Counted from the stretch's first letter, positions 32,511 through 43,257 are shown. The stretch is 64,000 bases of DNA from Limnanthes douglasii subsp. nivea (GCA_036936605.1 JAUPFV010000005.1:188974958-189038957); one strand, 5' to 3'. Notes: generated from the sequence alone by a model not told the origin. A program made the numbers and translations.

Positions 32511-32715
32511 ACTTCGATCATATTAATTTTCTCTTGGTCCATCATTTTTCCAGTCAAAACATTGAACCAGTGTACCTAAAAACAGTCCGATGGCACGTAC
32601 ACCCAAGGTTGCACCAGGACACGCCCTTCTTTGTACTGTATCTATCCGTTTAACATCTTGGAATCTCTCTGGCTTAAAACTTGCGGGGTCATCCCAAATC
32701 TCGGGGTTTCTATGA
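32511..32715 (+). repeat. Direct repeat, right copy (about 205 bp)
   Basis: Partner of 31103-31305, same orientation. It starts at the last base of the LTR (ACTTCGATCATATTAAT) and ends TTTCTATGA. Confidence 0.85.
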
Positions 32716-33021
32716 ATGGACTATGTATAATCAATAAGATTGTATCGCGTGAAATATGATACCCACCTACTACGCAGTCTGTGGATGAGTAGTGAGCTAT
32801 TAGAAATGGAACTACGGTAGATAACCGGAGCGTCTCAGATATGATATCTTAAAGGTACTTTAAGTTTGGAAGATCACATTTGTTCAATAAACGTTTGTTA
32901 CCGGATTTAGTATCGATTTCGTTTTGAGCCTTTTTATATACTTCTGGATTGTTTAGTAAATTGATCATCGCCCATATCATAGTAACTACTGATGTGTCCG
33001 TTCCTCCGAGCAACATAGCCT
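32511..33021 (-). pseudogene. Cytochrome P450 (CYP81-like) 5' part of exon 2
   Basis: The - strand enters through a good 3' splice site (GTTACTAACGCAG then GCTATG, at 33021) and reads AMLLGGTDTSVVTMIWAM, the I-helix oxygen-binding motif, then LLNNPEVYKKAQNEID. A damaged K-helix region follows, then HRNPEIWDDPASFKPERF and the same deleted haem loop (DTVQRRACPGATLG) as in 31013-31305, ending at CFDWK. With that piece it makes one exon 2 interrupted by element E. Exon 1 was not found. Confidence 0.85.
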
Positions 33022-33093
33022 GCGTTAGTAACTATTTTTACTTGTGAACTTAAGATTGCATTTGATAGTGAAAACATTGGTTCGAGTAAAATT

Positions 33094-33478
33094 TGTGTAG
33101 GCTAGAGAATTTAGGACTAGTATTATTATTCTTTTTATTTCATTGAATTCAGTGTTACACATTGCTTCCATTTATAGGCAGTTAGTACAGGTGTGAGAAT
33201 CTTTTGTTGTTACAAGGACATTCTAGAAGGCATGGTACAATCTGTTACAATTCAAATTTTGTACATGTATATTAATTTTGGGCATGTGTGTTCAATTAGA
33301 CCAGATGTGTGACACAACATTTCAATATGTGATGAGGCTGATTGATAGACCACACAGGATTGTCTCTTGGGCGTCCCCCAAGTCTTGACCCGAACCATAC
33401 CAAGAAGGAGAACGACACTCAGAAGAGTCGTTTCTAGTTGAAGTGGAGTAAGCATGTTTTCACTTCAAATCCCTAACA
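33094..33478 (-). repeat. 3' LTR of copia C
   Basis: On the - strand it starts TGTTAGGGATTTGAAG (33478), a typical copia LTR start, and ends near TACACA (33094). The left end is inferred. It lies in what would be the P450 intron. An open frame of 67 codons in it has no coding support. Confidence 0.6.
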
Positions 33479-33503
33479 GGCTTCTCCACTTTACCTTTCT
33501 CAA

Positions 33504-35116
33504 TCACTTACCGTCGAACTCTAATCTCATCGCTAGTGATAGTTCTAGGAGGAGCCACTGCAATACTCTTGATATCCCCCCGCAAATGAAGAGAAAAGTC
33601 TGCCAGACCGAGTTTGTCACGGGGAAGCGTGCATGAGTTAAGGATTTCGTAAGACAATCAGCAAGCTGATCCTGCGAAGGGACATATCGATTCTGGAGAG
33701 AACCCTGATGAACTTGGTCACGAATGAAGTGCACATCGAGTTCGATGTGATTTGTTCGAGCATGGAACACAGGTTTGGAGGCAAGAGAACTAGCACCGAG
33801 GTTGTCACACTAGATGACAGAGGGTAGTGTAATCGGAAGCTTGATTTCACATAAGATGGAACGAAGTCAGATCAAATCAGATGACAAGTTCATAGGAGCA
33901 CGATATTCTGACTCAGTAGAAGAGCATGCAACAACATACTATTTCTTGGAGGGCCATGAAATCAACGACTTGCCAAGATAGACACAATACGCTCCAACAC
34001 TATGCCTGTCATCAATGGAGGATTCTCAATCTGCATTAGAGAACCCGTAAAGTTGAAGATGAGTACAAGGTCTTATGTGAAGCCCAATCAATCTAGAACC
34101 AGATAAGTACCCCTTTTCAAGCATTGTGAGTGTGTAGTAGTAGGATTTTGCTGATATTGACTTAACTTATTAATAACGAAGGAAATATTAGGTCTTGTAT
34201 GAGTGAGATATTGAAGTGGACCTAATAAACTTCGGTATGGTGTAGGGTCTGCAACGAGTGTTCCAGAAGCACTAAAGAGGTGAACATCAACTGCCATAGG
34301 CGTAGGACACGGCTTGGACATGAACAATCCCTGAGTAGCAAGTAAGTTAACTATGTACTGATGTTGAGTCAAGTAAATCCCAATGGGGTCACGATGAGCT
34401 TCTATTCCCAGGAATAGATGGAGTGGCCCCATGTTCTTCAAGGAGAATAGAGCATTGAGTCTGTGAATAAATTGATTCAAACATGCTGTTTGTGTCCCTG
34501 TAACCAGAATGTCGTCTACGTAAACCAAAATTAGCACAATAGTTGAGTGAGAAACATAACAGAATAAAGAGCAGTCAGATCTAGAGTTGTGAAAACCCCA
34601 TCTAATTAGAGTGTCCCTCAGTCTAGAGTTCCAGGCTTTTGGATCCTGTTTTAAGCCATACAGAGCTCTGTAGAGCTTGCACACATGTGTAGGATACATA
34701 GAGTCTCTGAACCCCTCTATTTGAGTCATGTAGATATATTCACTGAGATAACCATTAAGGAACGCGTTTTTTATGTCTAGTTGACGCACCTTCCATTCCT
34801 TAGAAACAACAATAGCCAATACCAACCTCATAGTATAAGGTTTGATAACATGACTGAAAATCTCTGAGAAATCTATGGCACGGGTTTGATGAAACCCCTT
34901 GGCCACTAGCCTTGCCTTATATCTTTGAATTGATCCATCCATATTATGCTTTAGTTTGAAGACCCACTTACAGCCTACTACGTTTAGCTTAGGTGACCAT
35001 GGAACAAGTGTCAATGTCTTGTTGTGCATGAGATCTTTGTATTCACTGTCCATTGCAGCAACCCAGTGAGGACTAGTAACAACATTTGAGTATTTTGTAG
35101 GCTTAAGAGTGGACAT
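33504..35116 (-). pseudogene. Reverse transcriptase and RNase H of copia C
   Basis: A 342-codon - strand frame (35116-34088) has nearly the whole RT: NKTLTLVPW, GCKWVFKLK, YKARLVAKGFHQ, VRQLDIKNAFLNGYLSE, CKLYRALYGLKQDPKAW, LILVYVDDILVTG (YVDD intact), MGPLHLFLGIEA. RNase H follows in other frames, ending VFHARTNHIELDVHFIRD and RYVPSQDQLADCLTKSL (33600-33770). The purine tract GCGGGGGGATA at about 33575-33585 comes next. This is the best preserved copia RT of the window but lacks a clean connection to RNase H. Confidence 0.92.
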
Positions 35117-35170
35117 ATTGGTGGTGGTTAGAGAGCCAACATAGGGAGTTTGAGGTTTGAGAGTGCCATC

Positions 35171-36627
35171 TTATGACCTGGTCTTCATAATATAAGTTTT
35201 AAGAGAGGTAGGCATGTGTTGTGTGGGTTCAGAGGAGGCTAGTGGTAGTTGAATGGAGAGTGTGGGATTCAGGAAGTGAAAGTTATTTTTGGAATGAGGA
35301 GTGGTAGAACTAGGGTCAGAAAGAGATATAGTATTACTGTGAATGGAACTAGGAGAAAAGGTATTATAAAGGGTGTGAGTACAGTGTGTAGAATGGTTTT
35401 CAGGTATGTTTGTAGTGTGAGAGATCATCTTACCTTGGGAAAAACCAGGAGGCAAAGAGACTTTTTGTCCAGGTGAGACATGAGACTGATTTGATATAGT
35501 TGGTAGATCACCAGTACTCACAATAGAGTTAGGCAGTCTAGGAAGCCAAGAATTAGAAGAGTAAGGTGAAGACCGAATAGACTGTTGATCATGAAAGGAC
35601 CCCTGTAAGAATGAGAACTCAGTCCATTGAACACAACATTTCTAGATACATAGACTCTATCTTTAGGACCCAAGCAAATGTAACCCTTATGATACTGACT
35701 ATACCCAAGAAATACACACTTAGTAGTGTGAAATTTAAACTTATGAGATTGATATGGCCTTAGGCAGGGATAGCAAGCACACCTAAAAGCTTTTAGGATA
35801 AAGTAATTAGGTGTCTTATGAAATAACACTTCATATGTTGATTTTATTGATAAAATAGCAGTGGGGAGTTTATTGATCAGAAAGATGGTTGTTTCAAATG
35901 AGTGAACCCAAAACTTATAAGGTAAACCAGACTGAGCCAAAACTGGTTACCCAGTTTCAACCAAGTGTCTATGCTTTCTCTGAGCCCTCCCATTTTGGGC
36001 TGAGGTGTATGGACATGACCTTCTTAGGATAAACCCTTGTTCCTTAACAAAAGAAAGTAGTGGTCTGTATTCACCACCCCAGTCACTCTGCACTACCTTA
36101 ATAGACCTTTCAAATTGTTTTTCAACAAGCGTTGTGAAGTTTTTGAATGTGTTGCAGACCTGACTTTTATCCTTTAAAGGATAGAATCAAGTGAATCTTG
36201 AGTGATCATCAATAAAAATGACATAAAATCTATGTCCTTCTATAGAAAGAACAGGAGATGGAGCCATACATCTGTGTGTATGAGGTCCAGAATATTGCTT
36301 GCATAGGAACTAGACACAGAGTATAGCAAACTGCGCGACTTGCCTAATTGGCAAGGCTCACAAAAACTTATTTCATTCTTTCTAATGATACTTAAATTAC
36401 AAAGTTCCAAAACATAATTGCGAGTGTTTAGAGATGGATGGCCAAGCTTCCTAGGCCATCCATCTTTTAGGAATTAGAAACAACATATTGAACACTAGAA
36501 AGAAGAGCTTGAAGTGACCCAAGAGATGTTTTCCTTCCTTGTGACTTAGGATAGCTATCCAGCCTATATAACCCATTCTCAGATGTTCCTCTGAGAAGAA
36601 TAGTCCATGTTTCCTTGTCCTTCAAAG
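35171..36627 (-). pseudogene. GAG-pre-integrase and integrase of copia C
   Basis: KDKETWTILLRGTSENGLYRLD (36627-36550) is the GAG-pre-integrase. LGHPSLNTRNYVLELC and CEPCQLGKSRS give the zinc-binding part (36330-36430). The core reads FYVIFIDDHS-like, VVQSDWGGEYRPL and NGRAQRKHRHLVETG in broken frames. AQSGLPYKFWVHSF, FRCACYPCLRP and TTKCVFLGYSQYHKGY (35518-35940) are the C-terminal part, followed by a Ser/Pro-rich linker (35171-35521). The 5' edge at about 36627 is a chimeric junction with gypsy F. Confidence 0.9.
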
Positions 36628-37500
36628 CACCTCTTGCAAATAATTTGGCCATTTCCCTGCTGCCCCCGATAGATTCTTCTTCAAGCCATCTAAAATCGTT
36701 CTGTTTGTCACTTCCACTTGTCCATTAGCTTGAGGATGAAAGGGCATAAAAAACATTGTTGAATTCTTTTAGAAGTACAAAATGCATCCATTTCCCAATT
36801 ATTAAATTGAGGGCCATTATATGTTGTGATTCTCTGAGGAACCCCAAAACGACAACAGATACTATTCACAATAAATTTGATGACATGCTTTGCTTTTGTG
36901 CCTGATAGCGGTTCTGCTTCTGCCCACTTTGTAAAATAATCCACTGCCACAATTATCATCTGCCTTCCTCTAGAAGCCATCAACAAAAGTCCCACCAGAT
37001 CAATTCACCATCTATCAAATGGTATCGCCTCAGATATAGACATAAGCGGTACTACTGGTCTGTGAATAGTATTAGTAAATCTCTGAAAAGTATTACAACC
37101 TTAGACTAAATTCTTAGCATCGTTCATGATTGTAGGCCAATAAAACCCTGCAAGTAAAACTCGACGCGATAAAGCTTTGAACCCACAATGAGCTGACCCT
37201 TCACCATTATGCAATTATGACAATACTTTTTGTGATTCTTGCTTGCCTAAACATCGTAGTAATGGTCTGCTTAATTCCTTTTTATATAAAATTTCATCCA
37301 TAACTATATATCCAAAGGCTTTACCCCTTAACATTTTAGCCAATTGAGAATCATGTGGCAGTAATCCTTGGGTAAAAAAATTAAGAATATCTGATCGCCA
37401 ATCGCGTCGGCTTTCATCACTGACCAGAAATTCTTCTATAATTTCACATTGGCTAGATTGAGTAACAATTGAAGGATTTTCTTGTAGCAAAATTGGCAGA
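36628..37500 (-). pseudogene. Integrase of gypsy F, truncated
   Basis: DILNFFTQGLLP and KAFGYIVMDEILYKKE (37260-37390) precede the zinc-binding region. The core reads IIVAVDYFTKWAEAEPL (first Asp), then FGVPQRITTYNGPQFNNW, where the usual TDNGPQF has Tyr in place of the second catalytic Asp. QVEVTNRTILDGLKKNL and KWPNYLQEVL follow in a shifted frame, and the domain ends there. Confidence 0.9.
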
Positions 37501-38625
37501 CAACATTTGCTAAAGAATCAGCCACCATGTTACTTCCTCGCCCGATATTCCACAACCACGTTGTCAAACAGAAGCATTAAATTCCAAAGCTCCCGAAGAT
37601 ATAAAATAAAACGATCCTTCCTTGCTTTGGAAAATCCAGATACCTAATTTGCCAATAAATAAGAATCCGTTTTAAAACGTACTGAAGTCGCCCCACAAAT
37701 GTTTGCCAATCTCAGACCTGCCAAAGAAGCTTCGTACTCAGCTTCATTGTTAGAAGCATGAAAACCAAATTTAATTGATTGGACCATTGTTTCCCCCGTC
37801 GGAGCTATCAATTGAACCCCAACACTACACCCTGAAATACTGGATTCTCCATCCATTCGAACACCTCACCTCGAATCTACAGGCAAAGATTTTTTACTTT
37901 CTTCCCAATTCGATCGACTTGAGTGGAACTCAACAAAAAAATCAGCCAGTGTTTGTGCCTTGATCGTTGTTCGAGGTGTAAATAAAATATCACAATCACC
38001 CAACTCCACTGACTATTTGGTCATCCTCCCTGAAATATCAGGTCGTTGTAATACATTTTTTAAGAGGAATGAAGTTCGGACTTTTATAGTATGAGCTTGA
38101 AAATATGGACGCATCTTCCTAGCAATAATCACCAATGCTAAAGCCATCTTTTCCAATTTCACATATCTCTTTTCTGCTGCCACCAGACTTTTACTAACGT
38201 AATACACCGACTTCGGAATTCCTGAATCTTCACTAACTAACATTGCGCTGAGTGCAAAATCCGATACTCCGATGTACAAAAATAATTTCTCCCCATTTCG
38301 AGGCTTTGATAATATTTCTGGTGATGACAACATATTTTTAATGTTTGTGAACGCTGCTTCGCATTCCGACGTCCCGAACCTGTTGGGTCCTCGTAACACT
38401 TGATAGAAAGGAAAGCATTTGTTAGAAAATCTTGAAATAAATGGATTAAGTGCTACTAACCTTCTTGTCAAAATTTGCACTTCTTTGATTGATCGAGGTG
38501 AATTCATTGTTATCAAAGCTTTTAGCTGTTCTGGGTCAGCTTCTATTCCTTTTTCACTGATAATAAAACCCAAAAACTTCACCGATCGAACTCCGAAGGT
38601 ACACTTCTCAGGATTTAATTTCAAC
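37501..38625 (-). pseudogene. RNase H region of gypsy F
   Basis: 38624-38013 reads KLNPEKCTFGVRSVKFLGFI, EADPEQLKAL, then FLYIGVSDFALSAMLV and YYVSKSLVAAEKRYVKLEKM: RT thumb plus the first RNase H domain. A second RNase H-like domain, typical of Tat elements, appears at 37644-37856 (IKFGFHASNNEAEYEASLAGL). Frameshifts lie between. Confidence 0.85.
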
Positions 38626-39423
38626 CTGGATCGCTCTTAGATTCAAAAAAGCTTCCTCTGGATCATCAAGATGCACGTCGTCCCTTGAACTTTTCACTAC
38701 CATATCATCTATATATACTTCCATATTTTTTCCGATCTGCGTAGTAAAAACTTTATTCATTAATCTCCGATAAGTGGCTCCAACATTCTTCAATCCGAAG
38801 GGCATCACTCTATAACAATGCAAGCCCTTACCAGTTATAAAAGTCGTGCACTCTTGATCTTTTGGATCCATTTGGATCTGATTATACCCTGCGAAAGCAT
38901 CCATAAAAGTCAAAATTTTGTTGCCTGAAGTTGAATCAATCAACTGATCTATTCGAGGAACAGGAAATGGATCTTCGGGGCAAGCTCTATTCAAATCTGT
39001 AAAATCCACACGCATCCTTCATTTCCCATTCTTCTTTTTAACCACCACCGGATTCGTCGTCCACAAAGGATACTGTGATTCCCTTATGTGTCCGACCTTA
39101 GACAACCGATCAACTTCTGCAACAATTTCTTCCGCTTTTTCCGAGAAAAACACTCTCCTTTTTTGGATTACCGGCTTGACCTCCAGATCTATGGCCAAGC
39201 TGTGACGAATTACCTCAATAGGTACTCTTGTTACATCTTCTGTCTTCCAAGCGAAGACATCCAAATTTTGAGATAAAAAATCAAGCAGTTGTTGACGTAG
39301 AGAAGGGGTCAATAAAGTTCCAATTTGAAGCACTTTTACTTCCAAAAACGTAAACTTTTCTATCTCTTCACTCACGGTTAAAGACCCCGAGGTTTCCCTT
39401 GGATCGTCAACCATTTCTTCCAA
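38608..39423 (-). pseudogene. Reverse transcriptase of gypsy F
   Basis: 39423-39019 covers the linker with AWKTEDVTRVP and NPVVVKKKNGK. A stop/frame change then leads to 39015-38608: VDFTDLNRACPEDPFPVPRI, FMDAFAGYNQIQM, CYRVMPFGLKNVGATYRRL and MEVYIDDMVVKS. The YIDD active site is intact. The two pieces are interrupted by a single stop. Confidence 0.92.
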
Positions 39424-39458
39424 ATCCGAGGTTACCCTCTCTAACTGTTATTCTCGCA

Positions 39459-40361
39459 TCAAATCTCCACTGCTGGATCCTCAGACCCAAAGCGCAGTAT
39501 CATAGTATTCCCTGCAACCTTTTGATCGCCTCGAACCACTCCAACTCTATCTCCAACCTCGTACTTAAAGCATTGATGAACTGTTGAAACCAACCCGTAC
39601 ATTTTTGAAAGACATGATCTTCCAAAAATAGCATTATAACTTGTGGGACAGTCCACCACCAGAAAAAATACTTCGACCTTTTTCTTGAATTGTCCTTTTC
39701 CCAAACTAACTTCACCCTCGAATTCTCCAACAACACTAGCTGTGATAGCCGTGAATCCGATAATTGTATATACCTGCAGTAATCTGAGGTGGATTTGTCA
39801 TCCTATCATAGGTGGACTTAAAAAGGACATTAGAAGAACTGCCAGTGTCAATCAATAAACGTCGAATTTCGACTCCACCTACCTCATCTCCAATCACCAC
39901 AACATCCTCATATGGTCCTGGAGTCCCTCTCAGATCATCTTCATCAAACAAAATGAAGGGAATATCTTTCTTTCCATACAAGTTTGTTGACATCCTCCCT
40001 TCAATTTGAGTTGTCAAGTTGACAACATGCCTTTTCCTCGAACTATCTGAATTTCCAGTCATTGAATCGCCCCAAAAATTGCCAACGATTCAAAAAACTT
40101 GCACAATTCCCGAACATGCCCCTTTTCCATAGGCTCTTCGACTGCCATCAAAAGAAACCTGTTTGGATCCTTTTCAACATATTCAGTAGAAGCATCAAAT
40201 GATTCAATCTGTGAATCCATAATCATCAAATTGTCAGCTGGCGGTGCAGTCTTCGAAGTTGATGCGCCATTATTCTTCGATGCACTCCCATGTGACTTCA
40301 CATAAGTTAGGAGCTTTCCATTTTTAATCAAATTTGGATTTCTTTCTTTAGAGCAATACAA
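39459..40361 (-). pseudogene. Protease and gag-pol linker of gypsy F
   Basis: IPFILFDEDDLRGTPGPYED, VVIGDEVGGVEIRRLL, then IDTGSSSNVLF (39735-40062): a retropepsin with intact DTG. It continues in another frame with FLVVDCPTSYNAIFGRSCL (39600-39704). 40361-40059 is the gag-protease spacer. Confidence 0.9.
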
Positions 40362-41299
40362 TCATTCATAGCATGCCCAATATTATCATGATACCTACAA
40401 AATTTATTATTCATCTCCTCATTTGGTCTACTGATAGGAGCTGGGTTCCTAAAGTATACAGAATTCTTAGTCTTATCCCATATGACAGAAACACTCTCTG
40501 TCAAATTAGCATAGTACTCTGGCCTCACCCATGTATTTGGCCGAGGCCTGTTGTAATTGTTAGATGGAGTGTGATTACCACCACTCCGATGAGGCAAATT
40601 GCTGTTCTTTTGCCTCGACTGCTGATTACCATTTCCATTGTTATTACCATTCGAGGGATTCCCCTGATTATTGGCTTCCTGTCCCAAATTTTTCAGAGTG
40701 TTAGCTAGTCCACCTCGGACTCTACTCGACTCCTCCACCTTGATCTGATCCTCAACTTGAGCCACCAACACTCCAAAATTCAAGGCCCGTCTCTTTGTCG
40801 TCACATTAGCCAGATCCCCTGGAAATAATCCCTGGTGAAAAGCTGGCATCGCCACATTTTCCACACAGCTGTCCAAACTAGCCTTGGTCAACACAAATCT
40901 CTTGGTATAGTCTTTCAATTCTTCTACCGATGCCTGCTTAAACTGAATAAGCGTATCACAATTGGTTCTCATCTCTTTGCTTCCCACGAACTGCCTTCGA
41001 AAAACAGTATAAATATCTCTGAAATTTGATATGGACCCCATCGGAATCCTGTTGTACCACTTGAGAGCTGTTCCCTTAAAAGTTTGAGAAAAGGCACGAC
41101 ACACAAACCGGTCCTCATCTTCGAATTTCATCATATAATTTTTGAATTGTTCGATGTGTTCATCGGGATCCGGCATCCCATCGCAGTTTCCAACCTTCAA
41201 AATGTCAAAACGCTTTGGAAGCGTCATAGAACAAATTTCATCTGTTAGTGGAGAATTTCTCCAATCAACACCTTGAACGAATTGATCACCGGTTCCCAT
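40328..41299 (-). pseudogene. gag of gypsy F
   Basis: A 323-codon frame: WRNSPLTDEICSMTLPKRF, PDPDEHIEQFKNYM, CRAFSQTFKGTALKWYNRIP, then FRRQFVGSKEM and LKDYTKRF, the Retrotrans_gag pattern. An Asn/Gly-rich stretch follows (about residue 210-250), then CRYHDNIGHAMNDCIALKKE, a Cx(n)H...C zinc knuckle-like end. The domain is whole, though neighbouring frames are broken. A second copy of its N-terminal third is at 45236-45626. Confidence 0.88.
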
Positions 41300-41365
41300 T
41301 GTGACATATAGATTACTATCAGTTTCAGCATACTGATTCGAAAAGATCCCTTCATGCCAAGTTGA

Positions 41366-41979
41366 TCAAGGATCATTCTTATACTTACCTTCCTTTTTAT
41401 ATCTCCTCGAAATATCTCTTTCTGATTTCCCTTTTGAAGAACCTATATGCCTTTTAAACCCTGAGGCTGAACTTTCAACTTCCTCATCACTGGAATTTAT
41501 TAATTTATGATTGTTTTTTTTCTCCTTTCGAGACGAATATCGCTCTTTAGGAGACACAAAACGTGCTTTTTTGTGCTCAGACTTAGCATGTCGATCATCA
41601 AAGGATCAATCTGACTGACCTTCCACATCGGTCTTTTCTATTACTTGCCTAACTTCAGATCTGATTCTTGCAGAAAGTATCTCTTGTTTTCTCCGTTCAT
41701 ATTTTTCATTCAAATCATTAATTTTATCTGGGAGCTGATTCATTCTTGTCTTAACATCAGATCGAACTTGGACCAGAGTCGATCCATCAGTTCTATTCTT
41801 ATCAGTTCCATTCTTTTGAAAATCATCTCTCACAACTTCTATCGCTGATTGAAGCGTAGGATTACTATCGGGATTCATCTTATGAATTTTAATCGAGAAA
41901 TTCCACCAGATAGTATCACTTTCGAACAAAATAAGCCACTGATTTTTTCTTATTCTTGTCCCCAGTGGAGTCGTCAATT
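41366..41979 (-). pseudogene. Leader/N-terminal gag region and PBS of gypsy F
   Basis: On the - strand the PBS (AATTGACGACTCCACTGGGG, 41979-41960) is followed by the translation start region MNPDSNPTLQSAIEVVRDDF, a coiled-coil-like, charged segment (LPDKINDLNEKYERRKQEIL) and a basic SPKERYSSRKEKKNN stretch. Frames change at about 41580 and 41366. Confidence 0.75.
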
Positions 41980-42146
41980 TGAGAGTATATAGAGAGAGAA
42001 ACACAAGTACTAATGAGTTTTCAAGTAAAAGTGTTGAACCCCTTAATTAGAGTAGTCTAGTCCTTTATATAGAGGAGCCAAAACTTAGTCTCAAACTGAA
42101 TCTGTTACAAAATATGGACTAATTGTAGTTTAGTCCTGTATCTCAT
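41980..42146 (-). repeat. 5' LTR of gypsy F, truncated
   Basis: Homologous to 46282-46480 (shared TTAGATC/TTAGAGTAG-type blocks, TCCTTTATATAGAGGAGCCA, CTGAATCTGTTACAAAA). The - strand TATATAAAGGA (42060-42072) is a likely TATA box. It is cut at about 42146 where + strand copia sequence starts. Confidence 0.8.
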
Positions 42147-42407
42147 CCACCGGTTATCTGGTGTGACAACGTCTGTGCCAGCTCCCTCGCCAATAATCTC
42201 ATCTTCAATACCCGAACAAAGCACATCAAAGCCGATCTGCACTTTATACGAGTTCTGGTACTGAAAGGCTTTCTAGACATTCATTATATCCCTTCACACG
42301 ACCAGATACCTCAGGTTCTCACTAAAGCTTTATCCCACAATCCCTTTATCTTCTTACAAGACAAGCTCGGGCACACTAGTTTACCATTTTTCTTGAGGGG
42401 AGACGTG
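42147..42407 (+). pseudogene. RNase H end of a + strand copia (fragment G)
   Basis: HPPVIWCDNVCASSLANN, then IFNTRTKHIKADLHFIRV and IHYIPSHDQIPQVLTKALSH: the last 80 residues of a copia polyprotein in one mostly open frame. TTGAGGGGAGACG at about 42394 is its purine tract. Orientation is opposite to copia C. Confidence 0.88.
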
Positions 42408-42763
42408 AAAAAGCAAGCTATTGATAACACAAGTAAACTGAAGCTGAGTTGACATAAGAGTTTACATTGTGAATTTATCTGTCTAATACTGCGAGTTACA
42501 CTCGACCCAAGCCCATCAGTGTACAACCCATTATAAGGATAACATAAAGTATGTTGTGAAATAATTACAAGCCCAAGCCCAAAGCTGTGGAAACCCAACT
42601 ATATTACGATTCTCTATAATATAGATAAGAAGAACATTTGTATATCATCTACCAAAATATCTAGTATTGTCCTTGCAATCAATCCATATGCAGCCGCATT
42701 TTCCAAAATATACCTGCAATAATAGTGAATGTAAATTAAAGAAAATAAATCTATAAAATGTGA
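42408..42763 (+). repeat. Probable 3' LTR of copia fragment G
   Basis: Starts TGAAAAAGCAAGC just after the purine tract and is AT-rich and non-coding. The right end merges with a segment repeated at 43066-43257, so it cannot be fixed. Confidence 0.4.
42650..42763 (+). repeat. Direct repeat, left copy
   Basis: AAATATCTAGTATTGTCC...AATAGTGAATGTAAA...CTATAAAA then TGTGACTTTGTCC. It matches 43066-43257, except that about 75 bp between two CTATAAAA-like motifs present in the right copy are missing here. Confidence 0.85.
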
Positions 42764-43065
42764 CTTTGTCCATGTTTACCACTTGCATCAACATAGTCCC
42801 TTTCGTTCACTTCTGCATAAAACTCATCCCCTTCGTTTTAAAAATTTGCACGATTAGTCCCTTCACATATTCTGGGGGACCAAAAGTGATACAAAACTGG
42901 GAATTTGAGGAACAAAAGTGATACAAAACTTAGAACTTAAGTGCCACATGTCAGTTTTTAAATGGTTCATATGTGCAGAGGGATTATATTTGCAAATTTT
43001 TAAAACAAAGGGGATGAGTTTTTCGCAGAAGTGGTAAACATGGAGGACTAACAGTGTTTTTTACC
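42764..43065. mobile_element. Foldback element between the direct repeats
   Basis: Left CATGTTTACCACTTGCATC ... AAACTCATCCCCTTCGTTTT, right the inverse AACAAAGGGGATGAGTTTTTC ... GTGGTAAACATGGAGGAC. The arms are about 60-90 bp; the centre holds a short direct repeat (AAAAGTGATACAAAACT twice). A non-autonomous DNA element, superfamily unknown. Confidence 0.75.
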
Positions 43066-43257
43066 CAAATATCTAGTATTGTCCTTGCAATCAATCCCTA
43101 TGCAGCCTCATTTCCCAATATATACCTGCAATAATAGTGAATGTAAATCAAAGAAAATAAATCTATAAAACATAGACAAGAAGAATAGGAAGTTCTATCA
43201 ATCATCATCACAAACCTTTCTCTCATTTTTTTATAAAATATGACTTTGTCCAGTCGT
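43066..43257 (+). repeat. Direct repeat, right copy
   Basis: Partner of 42650-42763, same orientation, with extra sequence CATAGACAAGAAG...TTTTTTATAAAA in the middle. Confidence 0.85.

Larger units (their letters stand above)
36628..42146 (-). mobile_element. Ty3/gypsy (Tat-like) element F without 3' end
   Basis: On the - strand: partial LTR (42146-41980), PBS, leader, gag, protease, RT, RNase H, and integrase to WPNYLQEVL, where it breaks off at about 36628. Copia C continues from that point. The 3' part of integrase and the 3' LTR are absent. Several single stops and frameshifts, but motifs are well preserved, so this is much younger than element A. Confidence 0.9.

Noticed and set aside
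31013..33021. A functional cytochrome P450 gene
   Set aside because: Haem-binding loop deleted in both copies, LTR element in the exon, damaged K-helix region and no exon 1 in reach.
33252..33455. 67-codon frame on the - strand
   Set aside because: Lies entirely within the copia C LTR and matches no family.
40373..40708. 111-codon + strand frame opposite gypsy gag
   Set aside because: Shadow of the 323-codon gag frame on the other strand; composition follows gag codons.
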